Below are positions 46,712 through 55,124 of a DNA stretch of 64,000 nt, in pieces. The stretch is from Nakamurella leprariae. Its GTDB lineage: Bacteria > Actinomycetota > Actinomycetes > Mycobacteriales > Nakamurellaceae. The notes below the pieces were generated by a model. That model was not told the DNA's origin and made no database searches. It saw nothing but the letters and a program-made list of their open reading frames with translations. The position numbers and the translations under genes were made by a program. The stretch covers positions 186,001-250,000 of the forward strand of contig NZ_JAERWK010000012.1 of NCBI RefSeq assembly GCF_016918035.1, written 5' to 3'. Position 1 is the first letter of the stretch. Every line of letters begins with the position of its first letter.

Positions 46712-47965
46712 GTGCCGATCCCTGCGGTGCCGGCGGGACCCGCCACCCCGGGGTGGCGGGTGCCCCGGTACGACGACGCCTCGCTCGGCGCCCTGCTGCC
46801 AGGCGTGGCCGCCGCGCTCGGCGCCCCGCTCGCGGATCCGGTCGACCCAGCCGCCGGCCTGCCCGCCGTGGATCTGCCCCCGGCCGAGCGGTACTGCGTC
46901 GTGCTGGTGGACGGCATGGGTTGGACGCTGCTGGCCGAGACGATCGCCTCGTCCGCGGGCCGGCGGGCGGTCCCGTTCCTGGCCGAGGTGCTGAGCGGAG
47001 GCGAGTCCCGTCCGGTGTCCGCGGGGACGCCGAGCACCACCGCGACGTCCATGGCCTCGTTCGGGACCGGCCTGCCCCCGGGTCGGCACGGGCTGGTCGG
47101 GCTGGAGGTGCTCGACCCGGACCGTGGCGTGCTGCTCAACGAGCTGCGCTGGGACCCAGCCACCGATCCGGAGATCTGGCAGCCGTTCGGCACGGTGTTC
47201 GGCCGGCTGGCCGCGGCCGGGGTGGGGACGCTGCGGATCGGCAACCCCGAGTTCGCCGGCTCCGGGCTCACCGTCGCGGCGCACCGGGGCGGCGCGTTCC
47301 TCGGGGTCGACGGGCTGGCTTCCCGGGTCGACACGGCGCTGTCGGCGCTGCGCGGCGGCGGCTCCATGGCCGGCCCGGACGGCGACCTGCCCGTGCCGGC
47401 CGCCCGACTGGTGCAGGTCTACTGGGGCGACCTGGACGCCGCCGGCCACGCCCACGGCTGGCACAGCGGCGCCTGGCGGCGGGAGCTGCGCCGGGTGGAC
47501 ACGCAGCTGGCCCGGTTGGCCGCCGGGCTGGCCCCGGACACCCGGCTCGTCGTCACCGCCGACCACGGCATGGTCGACGCCCCGCCCGGGCACCGCCTGG
47601 ACCTGGCCGAGATGGCCCCGCGGTTCGACGCGGACATCGCGTTGGTCGGGGGCGAGCCCCGCTTCGTCCAGCTGTACCTGCAGCCCGCCGGTCGGGCGCG
47701 CCGCGCCGCGCTGGTGACCGAGCTGCAGGACCTGGTCGGGGATCGCGCCCAGGTCTGCACCCGGGACGACGCGATCGGCGCGGGCTGGTTCGGGCCGGTC
47801 GAGAACTGGGTCGGGCCGCGCATCGGCGAGGTGATCGTGGCCGCCGACGATGAGACGTTCACGCTGGTCGACAGCCGCGTCGCGCATCCCCACCTGCTGC
47901 GGCTGGTCGGACAGCACGGTTCGCTCACCGAGGCCGAGCAGCTGGTGCCGGTGCTGTTGCGCTGA
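46712..47965 (+). CDS. Alkaline phosphatase superfamily / nucleotide pyrophosphatase-like protein
   Basis: A 417-residue protein, GTG 46712, nine bases after the previous stop. CVVLVDGMGWTLL gives the first metal Asp. TPSTTATSMASFGTGLPPGRHGLVGLE holds the nucleophilic Thr. VYWGDLDAAGHAHGWHSGAW supplies Asp and His ligands, and VVTADHGMVDAPPGHRLDL the Asp-His pair. This is the bimetal site of type I phosphodiesterase/nucleotide pyrophosphatases. There is no signal peptide, so it should be cytoplasmic. The substrate is unknown; the adjacent DUF5998-like gene may act with it. Confidence 0.87.
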   Translation: MPIPAVPAGPATPGWRVPRYDDASLGALLPGVAAALGAPLADPVDPAAGLPAVDLPPAERYCVVLVDGMGWTLLAETIASSAGRRAVPFLAEVLSGGESRPVSAGTPSTTATSMASFGTGLPPGRHGLVGLEVLDPDRGVLLNELRWDPATDPEIWQPFGTVFGRLAAAGVGTLRIGNPEFAGSGLTVAAHRGGAFLGVDGLASRVDTALSALRGGGSMAGPDGDLPVPAARLVQVYWGDLDAAGHAHGWHSGAWRRELRRVDTQLARLAAGLAPDTRLVVTADHGMVDAPPGHRLDLAEMAPRFDADIALVGGEPRFVQLYLQPAGRARRAALVTELQDLVGDRAQVCTRDDAIGAGWFGPVENWVGPRIGEVIVAADDETFTLVDSRVAHPHLLRLVGQHGSLTEAEQLVPVLLR

Positions 47966-48004
47966 CCGTGTCGCGTCGAGCGCACCCGGTGCCCGGCGGA
48001 ACCG

Positions 48005-48466
48005 TCACTGCCGTCCGGGCGGATCGGCAGGGCCGGTGTCGGACAGTGCCTTGGTGAGCAGGTCGGTCAGGGTCCGGGTCTCGACCCGGGAGAGCCGCTC
48101 GACGAGTGCGGCGCTGAGCCGGTCGACCCGCGGACGCAGGGCTGCGAGCTCATCGAGACCGGAGCCGGTCAGCTCGACCACGTTGCGGCGGCGGTCGGCG
48201 GTGTCGCGGGTCCGGCGCAGCAGTCCGCGCCGTTCCAGCCTGGCCACGATGTCGGCGATGGTCGAGCGGTCGAGGTCGAGGTCGGTGCACAACTCCCGCT
48301 GACTGGCCTGCTCCCGCTCGGCCACCGCATTCAGGACGCCGAACTGCACGCTGGTGGTGTCGCCGGACACGATCGACGCCCATCCCGCGACGTGCGCCTG
48401 CTGGGCGCGACGGAACAGCAGGCCGATGTACGGCGTCGTCCCGGCGCTCGGGTCGGAAGAACTCAC
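48005..48466 (-). CDS. MarR-family transcriptional regulator
   Basis: A 153-residue winged-helix protein from GTG 48466. ATG 48553 is possible, but the extra 29 codons have A/T-ending codons unlike the rest of the gene. TPYIGLLFRRAQQAHVAGWASIVSGDTTSVQFGVLNAVAEREQASQRELCTDLDLDRSTIADIVARLERRGLLRRTRDTADRRRNVVELTGSGL is a full MarR DNA-binding domain with the wing DxRRN. It stands divergent from the gentisate operon and very probably controls it in response to an aromatic ligand. The coding start region overlaps the putative operon promoter. Confidence 0.88.
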   Translation of the reverse strand: MSSSDPSAGTTPYIGLLFRRAQQAHVAGWASIVSGDTTSVQFGVLNAVAEREQASQRELCTDLDLDRSTIADIVARLERRGLLRRTRDTADRRRNVVELTGSGLDELAALRPRVDRLSAALVERLSRVETRTLTDLLTKALSDTGPADPPGRQ

Positions 48467-48526
48467 CCGTGCATTGTCGTCGGCCTTCTCGTCGTCGGAC
48501 GACGGCCGGCGGCGACGAACTCCGTC

Positions 48527-48599
48527 TTGCCGATCAGGTGACCGAGGGTCCATGATAGTTGGGGTACTGAGCATTTTTGCCGGCGGACCGTTGCCGGCG
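48527..48599 (+). promoter_or_regulatory. Promoter/operator region of the gentisate operon
   Basis: TTGCCG (48527-48532) and CATGAT (48551-48556) are 18 bases apart. An AT-rich block follows (GATAGTTGGGGTACTGAGCA), then two direct repeats TTGCCGGCG at 48577-48585 and 48591-48599. The AT-rich block has the loose dyad ATGATAGT...ACTGAGCAT expected of a MarR site. Assignment is by pattern only. Confidence 0.4.
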
Positions 48600-48659
48600 C
48601 GGACCCGTGCGCCGCCGAGCCGGTCGACCGGCCCCTCCCACACTCGACGAGGAGTTCCG

Positions 48660-49742
48660 ATGCACCAGATGGACGGCACGGCCGACTCGCCCGCGCTGCA
48701 GCAGCTCTACCGCGACTTCGAAGCCGCGCACATGGCGCCGCTGTGGACGCAGCGCGACGACCTCATGCCGATGGCCCCTGCGCCACAGGCGGTCCCGTTC
48801 GTGTGGCGGTGGAAGACGCTGTTGGACATCGCCCAGCGCTCGGGCGACCTGGTACCCGTCGGCCGGGGCGGCGAGCGGCGCGCGGTCGGCCTGGCCAATC
48901 CGGGCCTGCCCGGAACCGCCTACGCCACCCCGACGCTGTGGTGCGCCATCCAGTACCTCGGTGGTCATGAGACCGCCCCGGAGCACCGGCACTCGCAGAA
49001 CGCCTTCCGGTTCGTCGTGGAGGGCGAGGGGGTGTGGACCGTCGTGAACGGCGATCCGGTGCGGATGAGTCGGGGCGACCTGCTCCTGACACCCGGCTGG
49101 AACTTCCACGGCCACCACAACGACACCGCCGCTCCCATGGCGTGGATCGACGGCCTGGACATCCCGTTCTCCAGCGCCAACGACGTCGGGTTCTTCGAGT
49201 TCGGGTCAGAGCGGGTGACCGACGAGGCCTCACCGGAGTTCTCGCGCTCGGAGCGCCTGTGGGCGCACCCGGGTCTCCGGCCGGTGTCCGCACTGGAGGA
49301 CACGGTGTCCTCGCCGCTGGCGGCCTACCGCTGGGAGCACACCAACCGTGCGCTGGACGAGCAGCTCCGTCTCGAGGACGAGGGCCATCCCGCGACCGTC
49401 GAGCAGGGTCACGCCGCCATCCGGTACACCAATCCGACCACCGGCGGTGACGTCATGCCCACCATCCGGTGCGAGTTCCACCGGCTGCGCGCCGGTGTGT
49501 CCACCGCCGAGCGGCACGAGGTCGGCTCGGCAGTGTGGCAGGTCTTCGAGGGACAGGGCTCGGTGGTGCTCGGCGGTGTCGAGCACCGGCTCGAGACCGG
49601 TGACCTGTTCGTGGTGCCCAGTTGGGTGCCCTGGTCGCTGCAGGCCGACACCCGGTTCGACCTCTTCCGCTTCACCGACGGCCCGATCATGGACCGCCTC
49701 GGTTTCTCCCGCACCTTCATCCCGAGCAAGGACGGCGTCTGA
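48660..49742 (+). CDS. Gentisate 1,2-dioxygenase
   Basis: A 360-residue bicupin protein, ATG 48660, with GAGGAG at 48649-48654. The first cupin has HETAPEHRHSQNAFRFVVEGEGVWTVVNGDPVRMSRGDLLLTPGWNFHGHHND, giving the His ligands of the ferrous iron. The second cupin (ERHEVGSAVWQVFEGQGSVVLGGVEHRLETGDLFVVPSWVPWSL) lacks most metal ligands, as usual. It opens the gentisate ring between the carboxyl- and adjacent hydroxyl-bearing carbons to give maleylpyruvate. Fumarylpyruvate hydrolase and maleylpyruvate isomerase genes follow directly, equivalent to nagI-nagK-nagL of Corynebacterium glutamicum. Confidence 0.93.
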   Translation: MHQMDGTADSPALQQLYRDFEAAHMAPLWTQRDDLMPMAPAPQAVPFVWRWKTLLDIAQRSGDLVPVGRGGERRAVGLANPGLPGTAYATPTLWCAIQYLGGHETAPEHRHSQNAFRFVVEGEGVWTVVNGDPVRMSRGDLLLTPGWNFHGHHNDTAAPMAWIDGLDIPFSSANDVGFFEFGSERVTDEASPEFSRSERLWAHPGLRPVSALEDTVSSPLAAYRWEHTNRALDEQLRLEDEGHPATVEQGHAAIRYTNPTTGGDVMPTIRCEFHRLRAGVSTAERHEVGSAVWQVFEGQGSVVLGGVEHRLETGDLFVVPSWVPWSLQADTRFDLFRFTDGPIMDRLGFSRTFIPSKDGV

Positions 49743-50629
49743 TGCGACTGGCCACCCTCCGCACCGGCACCGGCACCGGCACCGGCACCGGCACCGGCAC
49801 CGGCACCGGCACCCGCACTGAGACCAGCCCCGGCACGGTCGCCGTCCGGGTCGATGGTGACTCCGCGGTCGCCATCGACGGTGTCGCCGATGTCGGCGAG
49901 CTGCTGCAGCAGCCCGACTGGCGCACCACCGCCGAACGCGCGTCCGGCCGGACGCTGCCAGTCGCGGACGCGGACTGGGCCCCGGTCGTGCCGCACCCGT
50001 CCAAGATCGTGTGCGTCGGTCTGAACTACCGCACGCACATCCTGGAGATGGGGCGCGAGCTGCCGAGCGCTCCGACCCTGTTCGCCAAGTACCCCGAGGC
50101 GCTCATCGGCCCGTACGACCCGATCGTGCTGCCCGAGTACGCTGCGCACGCGGTGGACTGGGAGGCCGAGCTCGCCGTCGTCCTGGGTGCGTCGGCCCGC
50201 CGGCTCTCCCCGGAGCAGGCTCAGACGGCCATCGCCGGGTACTCGGTGCTCAACGACGTGACCATGCGGGACTACCAGTACCGGACGCCGGAGTGGTTCC
50301 AGGGCAAGACGTTCGAAGCGACGACGCCGTTCGGGCCGGTCCTGGTCACCCCGGACGAGCACCAGCTGGGGACCGAGCTGACCAGTGTGGTGGACGGCGA
50401 GACGATGCAGTCGGCCACAACGGACGACCTGGTCTTCGGGCCCGCCGCGCTCATCTCGTACATCTCGCAGATCGTGACGCTCAACCCCGGCGACGTCATC
50501 GCCACCGGCACCCCGGGCGGGGTCGGGCACGCGCGCAAGCCACCCCGATACCTGGGCGACGGGATGCGGCTCACCACCGCGGTGGCCGGGATCGGCAGCA
50601 TCACCTCGACCGTGATCGTCGAGCGCTGA
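49742..50629 (+). CDS. Fumarylacetoacetate hydrolase family (fumarylpyruvate hydrolase)
   Basis: A 295-residue protein, ATG 49742, sharing one base with the previous stop (TGATG). The catalytic FAH domain reads PHPSKIVCVGLNYRTHILEMGRELPSAPTLFAKYPEALIGPYDPIVLP. It continues AVDWEAELAVVLG (Glu metal ligands) and YSVLNDVTMRDYQYRTPEWFQGKTFEATTPFGPVLVTPDE (Asp ligand). TGTPGGVGHARKPPRYLGDGM is the conserved exit motif. It should cleave fumarylpyruvate to fumarate and pyruvate. Near the N-terminus (residues 8-23) an eight-fold Thr-Gly repeat is encoded by a hexanucleotide tandem array. This repeat is outside the conserved fold. Confidence 0.92.
   Translation: MRLATLRTGTGTGTGTGTGTGTGTRTETSPGTVAVRVDGDSAVAIDGVADVGELLQQPDWRTTAERASGRTLPVADADWAPVVPHPSKIVCVGLNYRTHILEMGRELPSAPTLFAKYPEALIGPYDPIVLPEYAAHAVDWEAELAVVLGASARRLSPEQAQTAIAGYSVLNDVTMRDYQYRTPEWFQGKTFEATTPFGPVLVTPDEHQLGTELTSVVDGETMQSATTDDLVFGPAALISYISQIVTLNPGDVIATGTPGGVGHARKPPRYLGDGMRLTTAVAGIGSITSTVIVER
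49761..49814. repeat. Hexanucleotide tandem repeat (GCACCG x8, plus a variant unit)
   Basis: Eight perfect GCACCG units from 49761 to 49808 plus GCACCC (49809-49814) encode Thr-Gly repeats near the start of the fumarylpyruvate hydrolase gene. Unit changes keep the frame, so length polymorphism would be tolerated. Confidence 0.95.
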
Positions 50630-50632
50630 ACC

Positions 50633-51385
50633 GTGCCGGCACGGACCGACCAGGTCACTGATCCCGCGCTGGCCGCCCGGCTGCTGACCGCCCGACGGGG
50701 CCAGGCCTACTGGTCGCGCCAACTCAGCCGCCTGTCCGACGACGACCTCGACGCGCCGTCCATGCTGCCCGGGTGGACCCGCCGGCACGTGATCGCCCAC
50801 GTCGGGCTGAACGCCCGGGCGATCACCCACCTGACCGCGTGGGCCGCCACCGGAGTGGAACATCCGATGTACGACTCACCGACCCAGCGGGGCGACGACA
50901 TCGCGCTCGCTTCGACCCTCCCGCCGCAGGCGCTGCGGAACCTGTCCGATCACGCCGCGATCCACCTGTCGGTGGAGTGGCGGGACCTGTCGGCCGCGGC
51001 GTGGACCAACGAGGTGCGGACGGCTCAGGGTCGCACGGTGCCGGTCTCCGAGACGGTGTGGATGCGGTCCCGCGAGGTGTGGATCCACGCGGTCGATCTG
51101 GGCAACGGCGGGAGCTTCCTGGACTTCCCGCCCGAGTTCGTCGACGACCTGCTCGTCGACATCACCGGTGCGTGGTCGCGACGACGGCACACCGAGGGAT
51201 TGCCGGACTTCGCCTTCCAGCCCACCGACCGGGCCGCCTCCTGGCGGTCCGGCGACAGCTCCTCGGGGGCAACGGTGCTCGTCGGCCCAGCCGCACGGCT
51301 GGCCCAATGGGCCTCCGGCCGAGGCACGGTCGGCGTCCACACGGCCGACGGCACGCCGGTGCCGCCTGCTCCGCGCTGGCTGTAG
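50633..51385 (+). CDS. Mycothiol-dependent maleylpyruvate isomerase
   Basis: A 250-residue protein, GTG 50633, three bases after the FAH stop. MLPGWTRRHVIAHVGLNARAITHL and VSETVWMRSREVWIHAVDLGNGG give the zinc-binding His and ExxxH of the MDMPI N-terminal (DinB-like) domain. The C-terminal domain holds SGATVLVGPAARLAQWASGRG. It isomerises maleylpyruvate to fumarylpyruvate using mycothiol, the actinobacterial thiol. It completes the three-gene gentisate operon. Zinc site and length match the structurally known C. glutamicum enzyme as I recall it. Confidence 0.92.
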   Translation: MPARTDQVTDPALAARLLTARRGQAYWSRQLSRLSDDDLDAPSMLPGWTRRHVIAHVGLNARAITHLTAWAATGVEHPMYDSPTQRGDDIALASTLPPQALRNLSDHAAIHLSVEWRDLSAAAWTNEVRTAQGRTVPVSETVWMRSREVWIHAVDLGNGGSFLDFPPEFVDDLLVDITGAWSRRRHTEGLPDFAFQPTDRAASWRSGDSSSGATVLVGPAARLAQWASGRGTVGVHTADGTPVPPAPRWL

Positions 51386-51397
51386 CCCGGGAGCGAT

Positions 51398-51421
51398 CCT
51401 CCGGCACGAGCACGCCGGAGG
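51398..51421. terminator. 8-bp stem, bidirectional terminator
   Basis: CCTCCGGC (51398-51405) and GCCGGAGG (51414-51421) are perfect complements with an 8-base loop. They lie in the 43-base gap between the convergent maleylpyruvate isomerase and IclR genes. Confidence 0.7.
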
Positions 51422-51428
51422 GCCGCGC

Positions 51429-52229
51429 TCAGGCGTGCTCGTCGAAGTTGGCCTCGGCGAGCGCGGCGGCCATGTCGTCGCGCGCCCGGAACACCAGTTT
51501 CAGCTCGCGTGCCCCTTGGACCGTCGACAGCCGGCTCGCCGGGACGGCGACCGAGAAGGAGGCGACCGGCCGGCCGGAGGGGGACGGCACCGCCACGCCC
51601 AACGCCCCCACGCCGGGTTCGGTCTCCTCCCGGTTGAGGGCGTACCCGCGTCGTCGGACGAGCTGCAGCTCGGCGACGAAGGCGTCGAACTCCTCGGCGG
51701 TCAACGCATGGCCGGCCGCCTCGGCCCCGCTGGAGCGGTAGAGCCGCTGCAGTCGATCGAGCGGTTCGGCGGCCAGCAGGACTTTGCCGCCGGAGGCCGA
51801 TCGGGCCGGCAGGACCGACCCGCCCCGGTCGCCCACCCGCAACAACGACTGCGCCTCCACCGTCGACAGGAAGCGGACGCTGACCCCGACGCGGACCATC
51901 AGGTTCACCGTCTCGTTGAGCTCGGAGCACAGCAACTCCAGCGCGGGCTGCAACAGCTGCTTGAGCCGTCGGGTCCACGGCACCCCGATCGCACCGGCGC
52001 CGACCGCGGGACCTGCGATGTACCGGCGGTTGTCGTCCTGCATCGCGAATCCGCGGTACACCAGCATGGCCATCAGCCGGTGCGCCGTCGAGGCGGCGAT
52101 CTCGAGCTCGCCGGCGATGTCCGACAGGCGCACGCTGCCCTCGTCGCGGAGCAGCTGGATGATCCGGAGCGCGTTGTCAACGGATTCGATGGGGTAGGCC
52201 GGTCGCTTCTGGATCGGCGCATTCTTCAT
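51429..52229 (-). CDS. IclR-family transcriptional regulator
   Basis: A 266-residue protein, ATG 52229. YPIESVDNALRIIQLLRDEGSVRLSDIAGELEIAASTAHRLMAMLVYRGFAMQDDNRRYIAGPAV is the winged helix-turn-helix of IclR regulators. The GAF-like effector domain follows (LNETVNLMVRVGVSVRFLSTVEAQSLLRVGDRGGSVLPARSASGGKVLLA, and GYALNREETEPGVGALGVAVPSPSGRPVASFSVAVP). It is divergent from the 3-hydroxybenzoate 6-hydroxylase gene and is probably its regulator, comparable to NagR in C. glutamicum. The effector is likely 3-hydroxybenzoate or gentisate, inferred from context. Confidence 0.92.
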   Translation of the reverse strand: MKNAPIQKRPAYPIESVDNALRIIQLLRDEGSVRLSDIAGELEIAASTAHRLMAMLVYRGFAMQDDNRRYIAGPAVGAGAIGVPWTRRLKQLLQPALELLCSELNETVNLMVRVGVSVRFLSTVEAQSLLRVGDRGGSVLPARSASGGKVLLAAEPLDRLQRLYRSSGAEAAGHALTAEEFDAFVAELQLVRRRGYALNREETEPGVGALGVAVPSPSGRPVASFSVAVPASRLSTVQGARELKLVFRARDDMAAALAEANFDEHA

Positions 52230-52298
52230 GGCAGAAGATGATTGCAGCGTGATTCTCCGGTGCGCAAGAGTCGATCAGTCGGATCGCCCACAGGTCGC

Positions 52299-52315
52299 TC
52301 GCCTGCCGCAGGCGA
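52299..52315. promoter_or_regulatory. Palindrome between IclR gene and 3HB hydroxylase
   Basis: TCGCCTGC (52299-52306) and GCAGGCGA (52308-52315) are perfect complements around a single C, in the middle of the 137-base divergent gap. It is a good candidate operator for the adjacent IclR protein. Confidence 0.5.
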
Positions 52316-52366
52316 CCACCGCAGCTCTGATCCACCGAAGCGTCGAGCCGGAGGACAACGTCTGAA

Positions 52367-53575
52367 ATGGCAGCACTGACACAGCAGAAGGTCGTCGTCG
52401 TCGGCGGCGGTATGGGCGGACTCGCCTCGGCGATGGTGCTGGCCCGCCTGGGTGCGAGCGTCACGCTCTACGAGCACGCTCCCGCCTTCGGTGAGGTCGG
52501 TGCGGGGATCCAGCTGGGGCCCAACGCGACTCGCCGGCTGGCCGCGTGGGGCCTGCTCGATGAGACCGTCGCCCGCGGATTCCTGCCCGAGCGGCTGGTG
52601 TTGCGGGACGCCACCACCGGCCAGGAACTCACGGCGCAGCGGCTGGGCGCGGACTTCGTCGAGCGGTACCAGGCGCCGTACGTGGTCATCCATCGCAGCG
52701 ACCTGCACGCGATCCTGCACGACGCGGCCGCCGAGTCCGGCGTCGAACTCGTGGTCGACACCCACGTCGAGCGGATCGAGCAGGTCCAGGACCGGGCGCT
52801 GGTGATCATGGCTGACGGCCGGGTGGTCGACGCGGACGCCGTCGTGGCCGCCGACGGACTGGCCTCGGCCTCCCGTGACCGCATCGTCGGCGACCAGCCA
52901 GTGCCCTCGGGCTACGTCGCCTACCGTGGCACCCTGCCCAACGACGGTGAGCACGGCGCGGACGTCGTCGCCTGGCTGGGCCCGCGCTGCCACTTCGTCC
53001 AGTACCCGCTGCGGCGCGGCGAGCTGTTGAACATGGTCGCCGTGTTCCAGTCGCCGGCGTTCCTGCGCGGTGAGGTCGAGTGGGGGGGAGAGGACGAGTT
53101 GGACGCCGCCTACGATCGCTGCACACCGGAGGTGCGCCAGGCGACCACCCGGCTCTGGCGGGACCGGCGGTGGCCGATGTACGACCGCAATCCGACGACG
53201 AACTGGGGCAGCGGCCGAGTGACCCTCACCGGCGACGCGGCCCACCCGATGCTGCAGTACCTGGCCCAGGGTGCCTGTCAGGCCCTGGAGGACGCATCCG
53301 CGCTCGAGCGGCACGCGGCCGGCGCGCCGGGGGACTGGCCCGCCACCTTCGCCGCCTTCGCCGGCGAACGGCAGCCGCGGACGGCCCGGGTGCAGACCAC
53401 CGCGCGCACCTGGGGTGAGGTCTGGCACGTCGACGGGGTCGCCCGGCTGCTGCGCAACGAGCTGCTCCGGCACCGCGACACGGCCTCGTACGCCTACCTC
53501 GACTGGCTGTACGGACGGCAGGCTGGCGAGGCCGAACTGATCACCACCACCGCCACCGGGAGCAGCCGAGCATGA
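52367..53575 (+). CDS. FAD-dependent monooxygenase, probable 3-hydroxybenzoate 6-hydroxylase
   Basis: A 402-residue class A flavoprotein hydroxylase, ATG 52367. KVVVVGGGMGGLASAMVLARLGASVTLYEHA is the GxGxxG FAD motif with Glu at the end of beta-2. VVDADAVVAADGLASASRDRIVG is the DG motif, and GRVTLTGDAAHPMLQYLAQGACQALEDA the GD motif. RWPMYDRNPTTNW precedes it, as in 3-hydroxybenzoate 6-hydroxylase of Rhodococcus and NagX. It converts 3-hydroxybenzoate, NADH and O2 to gentisate, the substrate of the dioxygenase encoded on the other side of the IclR gene. Salicylate 5-hydroxylation would need a different enzyme type, so 3-hydroxybenzoate is favoured. Confidence 0.82.
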   Translation: MAALTQQKVVVVGGGMGGLASAMVLARLGASVTLYEHAPAFGEVGAGIQLGPNATRRLAAWGLLDETVARGFLPERLVLRDATTGQELTAQRLGADFVERYQAPYVVIHRSDLHAILHDAAAESGVELVVDTHVERIEQVQDRALVIMADGRVVDADAVVAADGLASASRDRIVGDQPVPSGYVAYRGTLPNDGEHGADVVAWLGPRCHFVQYPLRRGELLNMVAVFQSPAFLRGEVEWGGEDELDAAYDRCTPEVRQATTRLWRDRRWPMYDRNPTTNWGSGRVTLTGDAAHPMLQYLAQGACQALEDASALERHAAGAPGDWPATFAAFAGERQPRTARVQTTARTWGEVWHVDGVARLLRNELLRHRDTASYAYLDWLYGRQAGEAELITTTATGSSRA

Positions 53576-55065
53576 GTCAGACCGAGAGCCGGACCAACGG
53601 CGCCTCCGGGACCGGCCACACCGCCGTCCGGGACCGCCGATGGCAGCTGCTGATCGACGGACGCCTCACCGGCGCCGCCGACGGCCGCACCTACGAGCGG
53701 GTCAGCCCCTTCCTGCGCGAGGCGATCGCCACCGTGCCGGACGCCGGCCCGGCCGACGCCGACGTCGCCGCCGAGGCGGCCTGGCGCGCGCGGCGGGAAT
53801 GGCGGCTGACCCCGGCGCCGGAGCGGGGCGCGCTGGTGGCTCGGGCGGCGGACATCATCGAGCAGCACGGTGAAGAGCTGGCCCTGCTCGATTCGATCGA
53901 CGCCGGCTCGCCGCTGTCGAACTCGCGGATGGACGTCAAGCTCACGCTGCAGCACGCGCGGCTGTTCGCCGGCCTGGCCCTCGAACTCAAGGGCGACACC
54001 ATCCCGGCCAGCCGCGGCCTGCACGTCACCGTGCGGGAGCCGGTCGGCGTGGTGGTGCGGATCGTTCCGTTCAACCACCCGCTCATGTTCGCCGGGAAGG
54101 TGTTCGCCCCGCTGGTCGCCGGCAACCCCACCATCCTCAAACCGCCAGAGGTGGCGCCGTTGTCGGCGTTACGGCTCGGAGAGCTGCTGCGCGAGGTGTT
54201 CCCGCCCGGCGTCCTGCAGATCCTGGTCGGGAACGGACCTGCCCTGCCCGACCGGCTCGTCCGGCACCCGAAGGTGCGCCGCATCGGCTTCATCGGATCG
54301 GAGCGGACCGGCCGGGCCATCCAGCAGGCCGCCGCCGAGTCCGGCATCAAGGAGGTCTCGCTGGAACTCGGCGGCAAGAACGCCATGATCGTCTTCGCCG
54401 ACGCCGACCTGGACGCCGCGGCCCAGGGGGCCATCAACGGCATGAACTTCACCTGGTCCGGTCAGTCGTGCGGGTCGAACTCCCGCCTGCTGATCGAACG
54501 GTCGGTGCACGACCGGGTCGTCGCCGCCATCGCCGAGAAGCTGCGCGGGCACCGCCTCGGGGACCCCCTCGATCCGGGCGTGAGCCAGGGCACGATGGTG
54601 AACCAGGCCCAGTACGACAAGGTCCTGTCCTACCTGCACGTGGCCCGGGCCGAGGGCGCCGAGGTGGTCTCCGGCGGTGGCCACCCGCAGGGGGCAGAGC
54701 TCGAGCGTGGGCTGTTCATCGAGCCGACGGTGCTGACCGGCGTGCGGCCGACCGACCGGGTCGCCCGGGAGGAGATCTTTGGACCGGTGCTCTCGGTCAT
54801 CCCGTTCGACACCGAGGACGAGGCCGTCGATCTGGCCAACGACTCGCCCTACGGCCTGACCGCCAGCGTGTGGACCCGCGACATCGCCCGTGCCATGCGG
54901 GTGGTCCGGGACGTCGAGGCCGGGTTCACCTGGGTGAACGACTCGGCCAAGCACTTCCCCAACGTCCCGTACGGCGGCGTGAAGGCCTCCGGCGTCGGCC
55001 GGGAGGAGAGCCTCGAGGAACTGCTGAGTTACACCGAGCTCAAGTCCATCAACGTCGCGTTCTGA
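53572..55065 (+). CDS. Aldehyde dehydrogenase
   Basis: A 497-residue NAD(P)-dependent enzyme, ATG 53572, overlapping the hydroxylase stop by four bases (ATGA). VGVVVRIVPFNHPLMFAGKVFAPLVAGNPTILKPPE is the cofactor entry. GFIGSERTGRAI is the GSxxxG NAD motif. LELGGKNAMIVF carries the general-base Glu and FTWSGQSCGSNSRLLIE the nucleophilic Cys. EEIFGPVLSVIPF is conserved. Translational coupling to the 3-hydroxybenzoate hydroxylase suggests it oxidises 3-hydroxybenzaldehyde or a related aryl or alkyl aldehyde to feed the pathway. The actual substrate is inferred. Confidence 0.9.
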   Translation: MSQTESRTNGASGTGHTAVRDRRWQLLIDGRLTGAADGRTYERVSPFLREAIATVPDAGPADADVAAEAAWRARREWRLTPAPERGALVARAADIIEQHGEELALLDSIDAGSPLSNSRMDVKLTLQHARLFAGLALELKGDTIPASRGLHVTVREPVGVVVRIVPFNHPLMFAGKVFAPLVAGNPTILKPPEVAPLSALRLGELLREVFPPGVLQILVGNGPALPDRLVRHPKVRRIGFIGSERTGRAIQQAAAESGIKEVSLELGGKNAMIVFADADLDAAAQGAINGMNFTWSGQSCGSNSRLLIERSVHDRVVAAIAEKLRGHRLGDPLDPGVSQGTMVNQAQYDKVLSYLHVARAEGAEVVSGGGHPQGAELERGLFIEPTVLTGVRPTDRVAREEIFGPVLSVIPFDTEDEAVDLANDSPYGLTASVWTRDIARAMRVVRDVEAGFTWVNDSAKHFPNVPYGGVKASGVGREESLEELLSYTELKSINVAF

Positions 55066-55124
55066 GGCGTTCCGACGGAACGTGCTGACGCCGACACCGC
55101 ACACCGCAACCAGGAGGTTCCTGC

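Noticed and set aside
49761-49814. Repeat array considered as CRISPR
   Set aside because: The units are contiguous hexamers without spacers and lie in frame inside a gene; it is a microsatellite.
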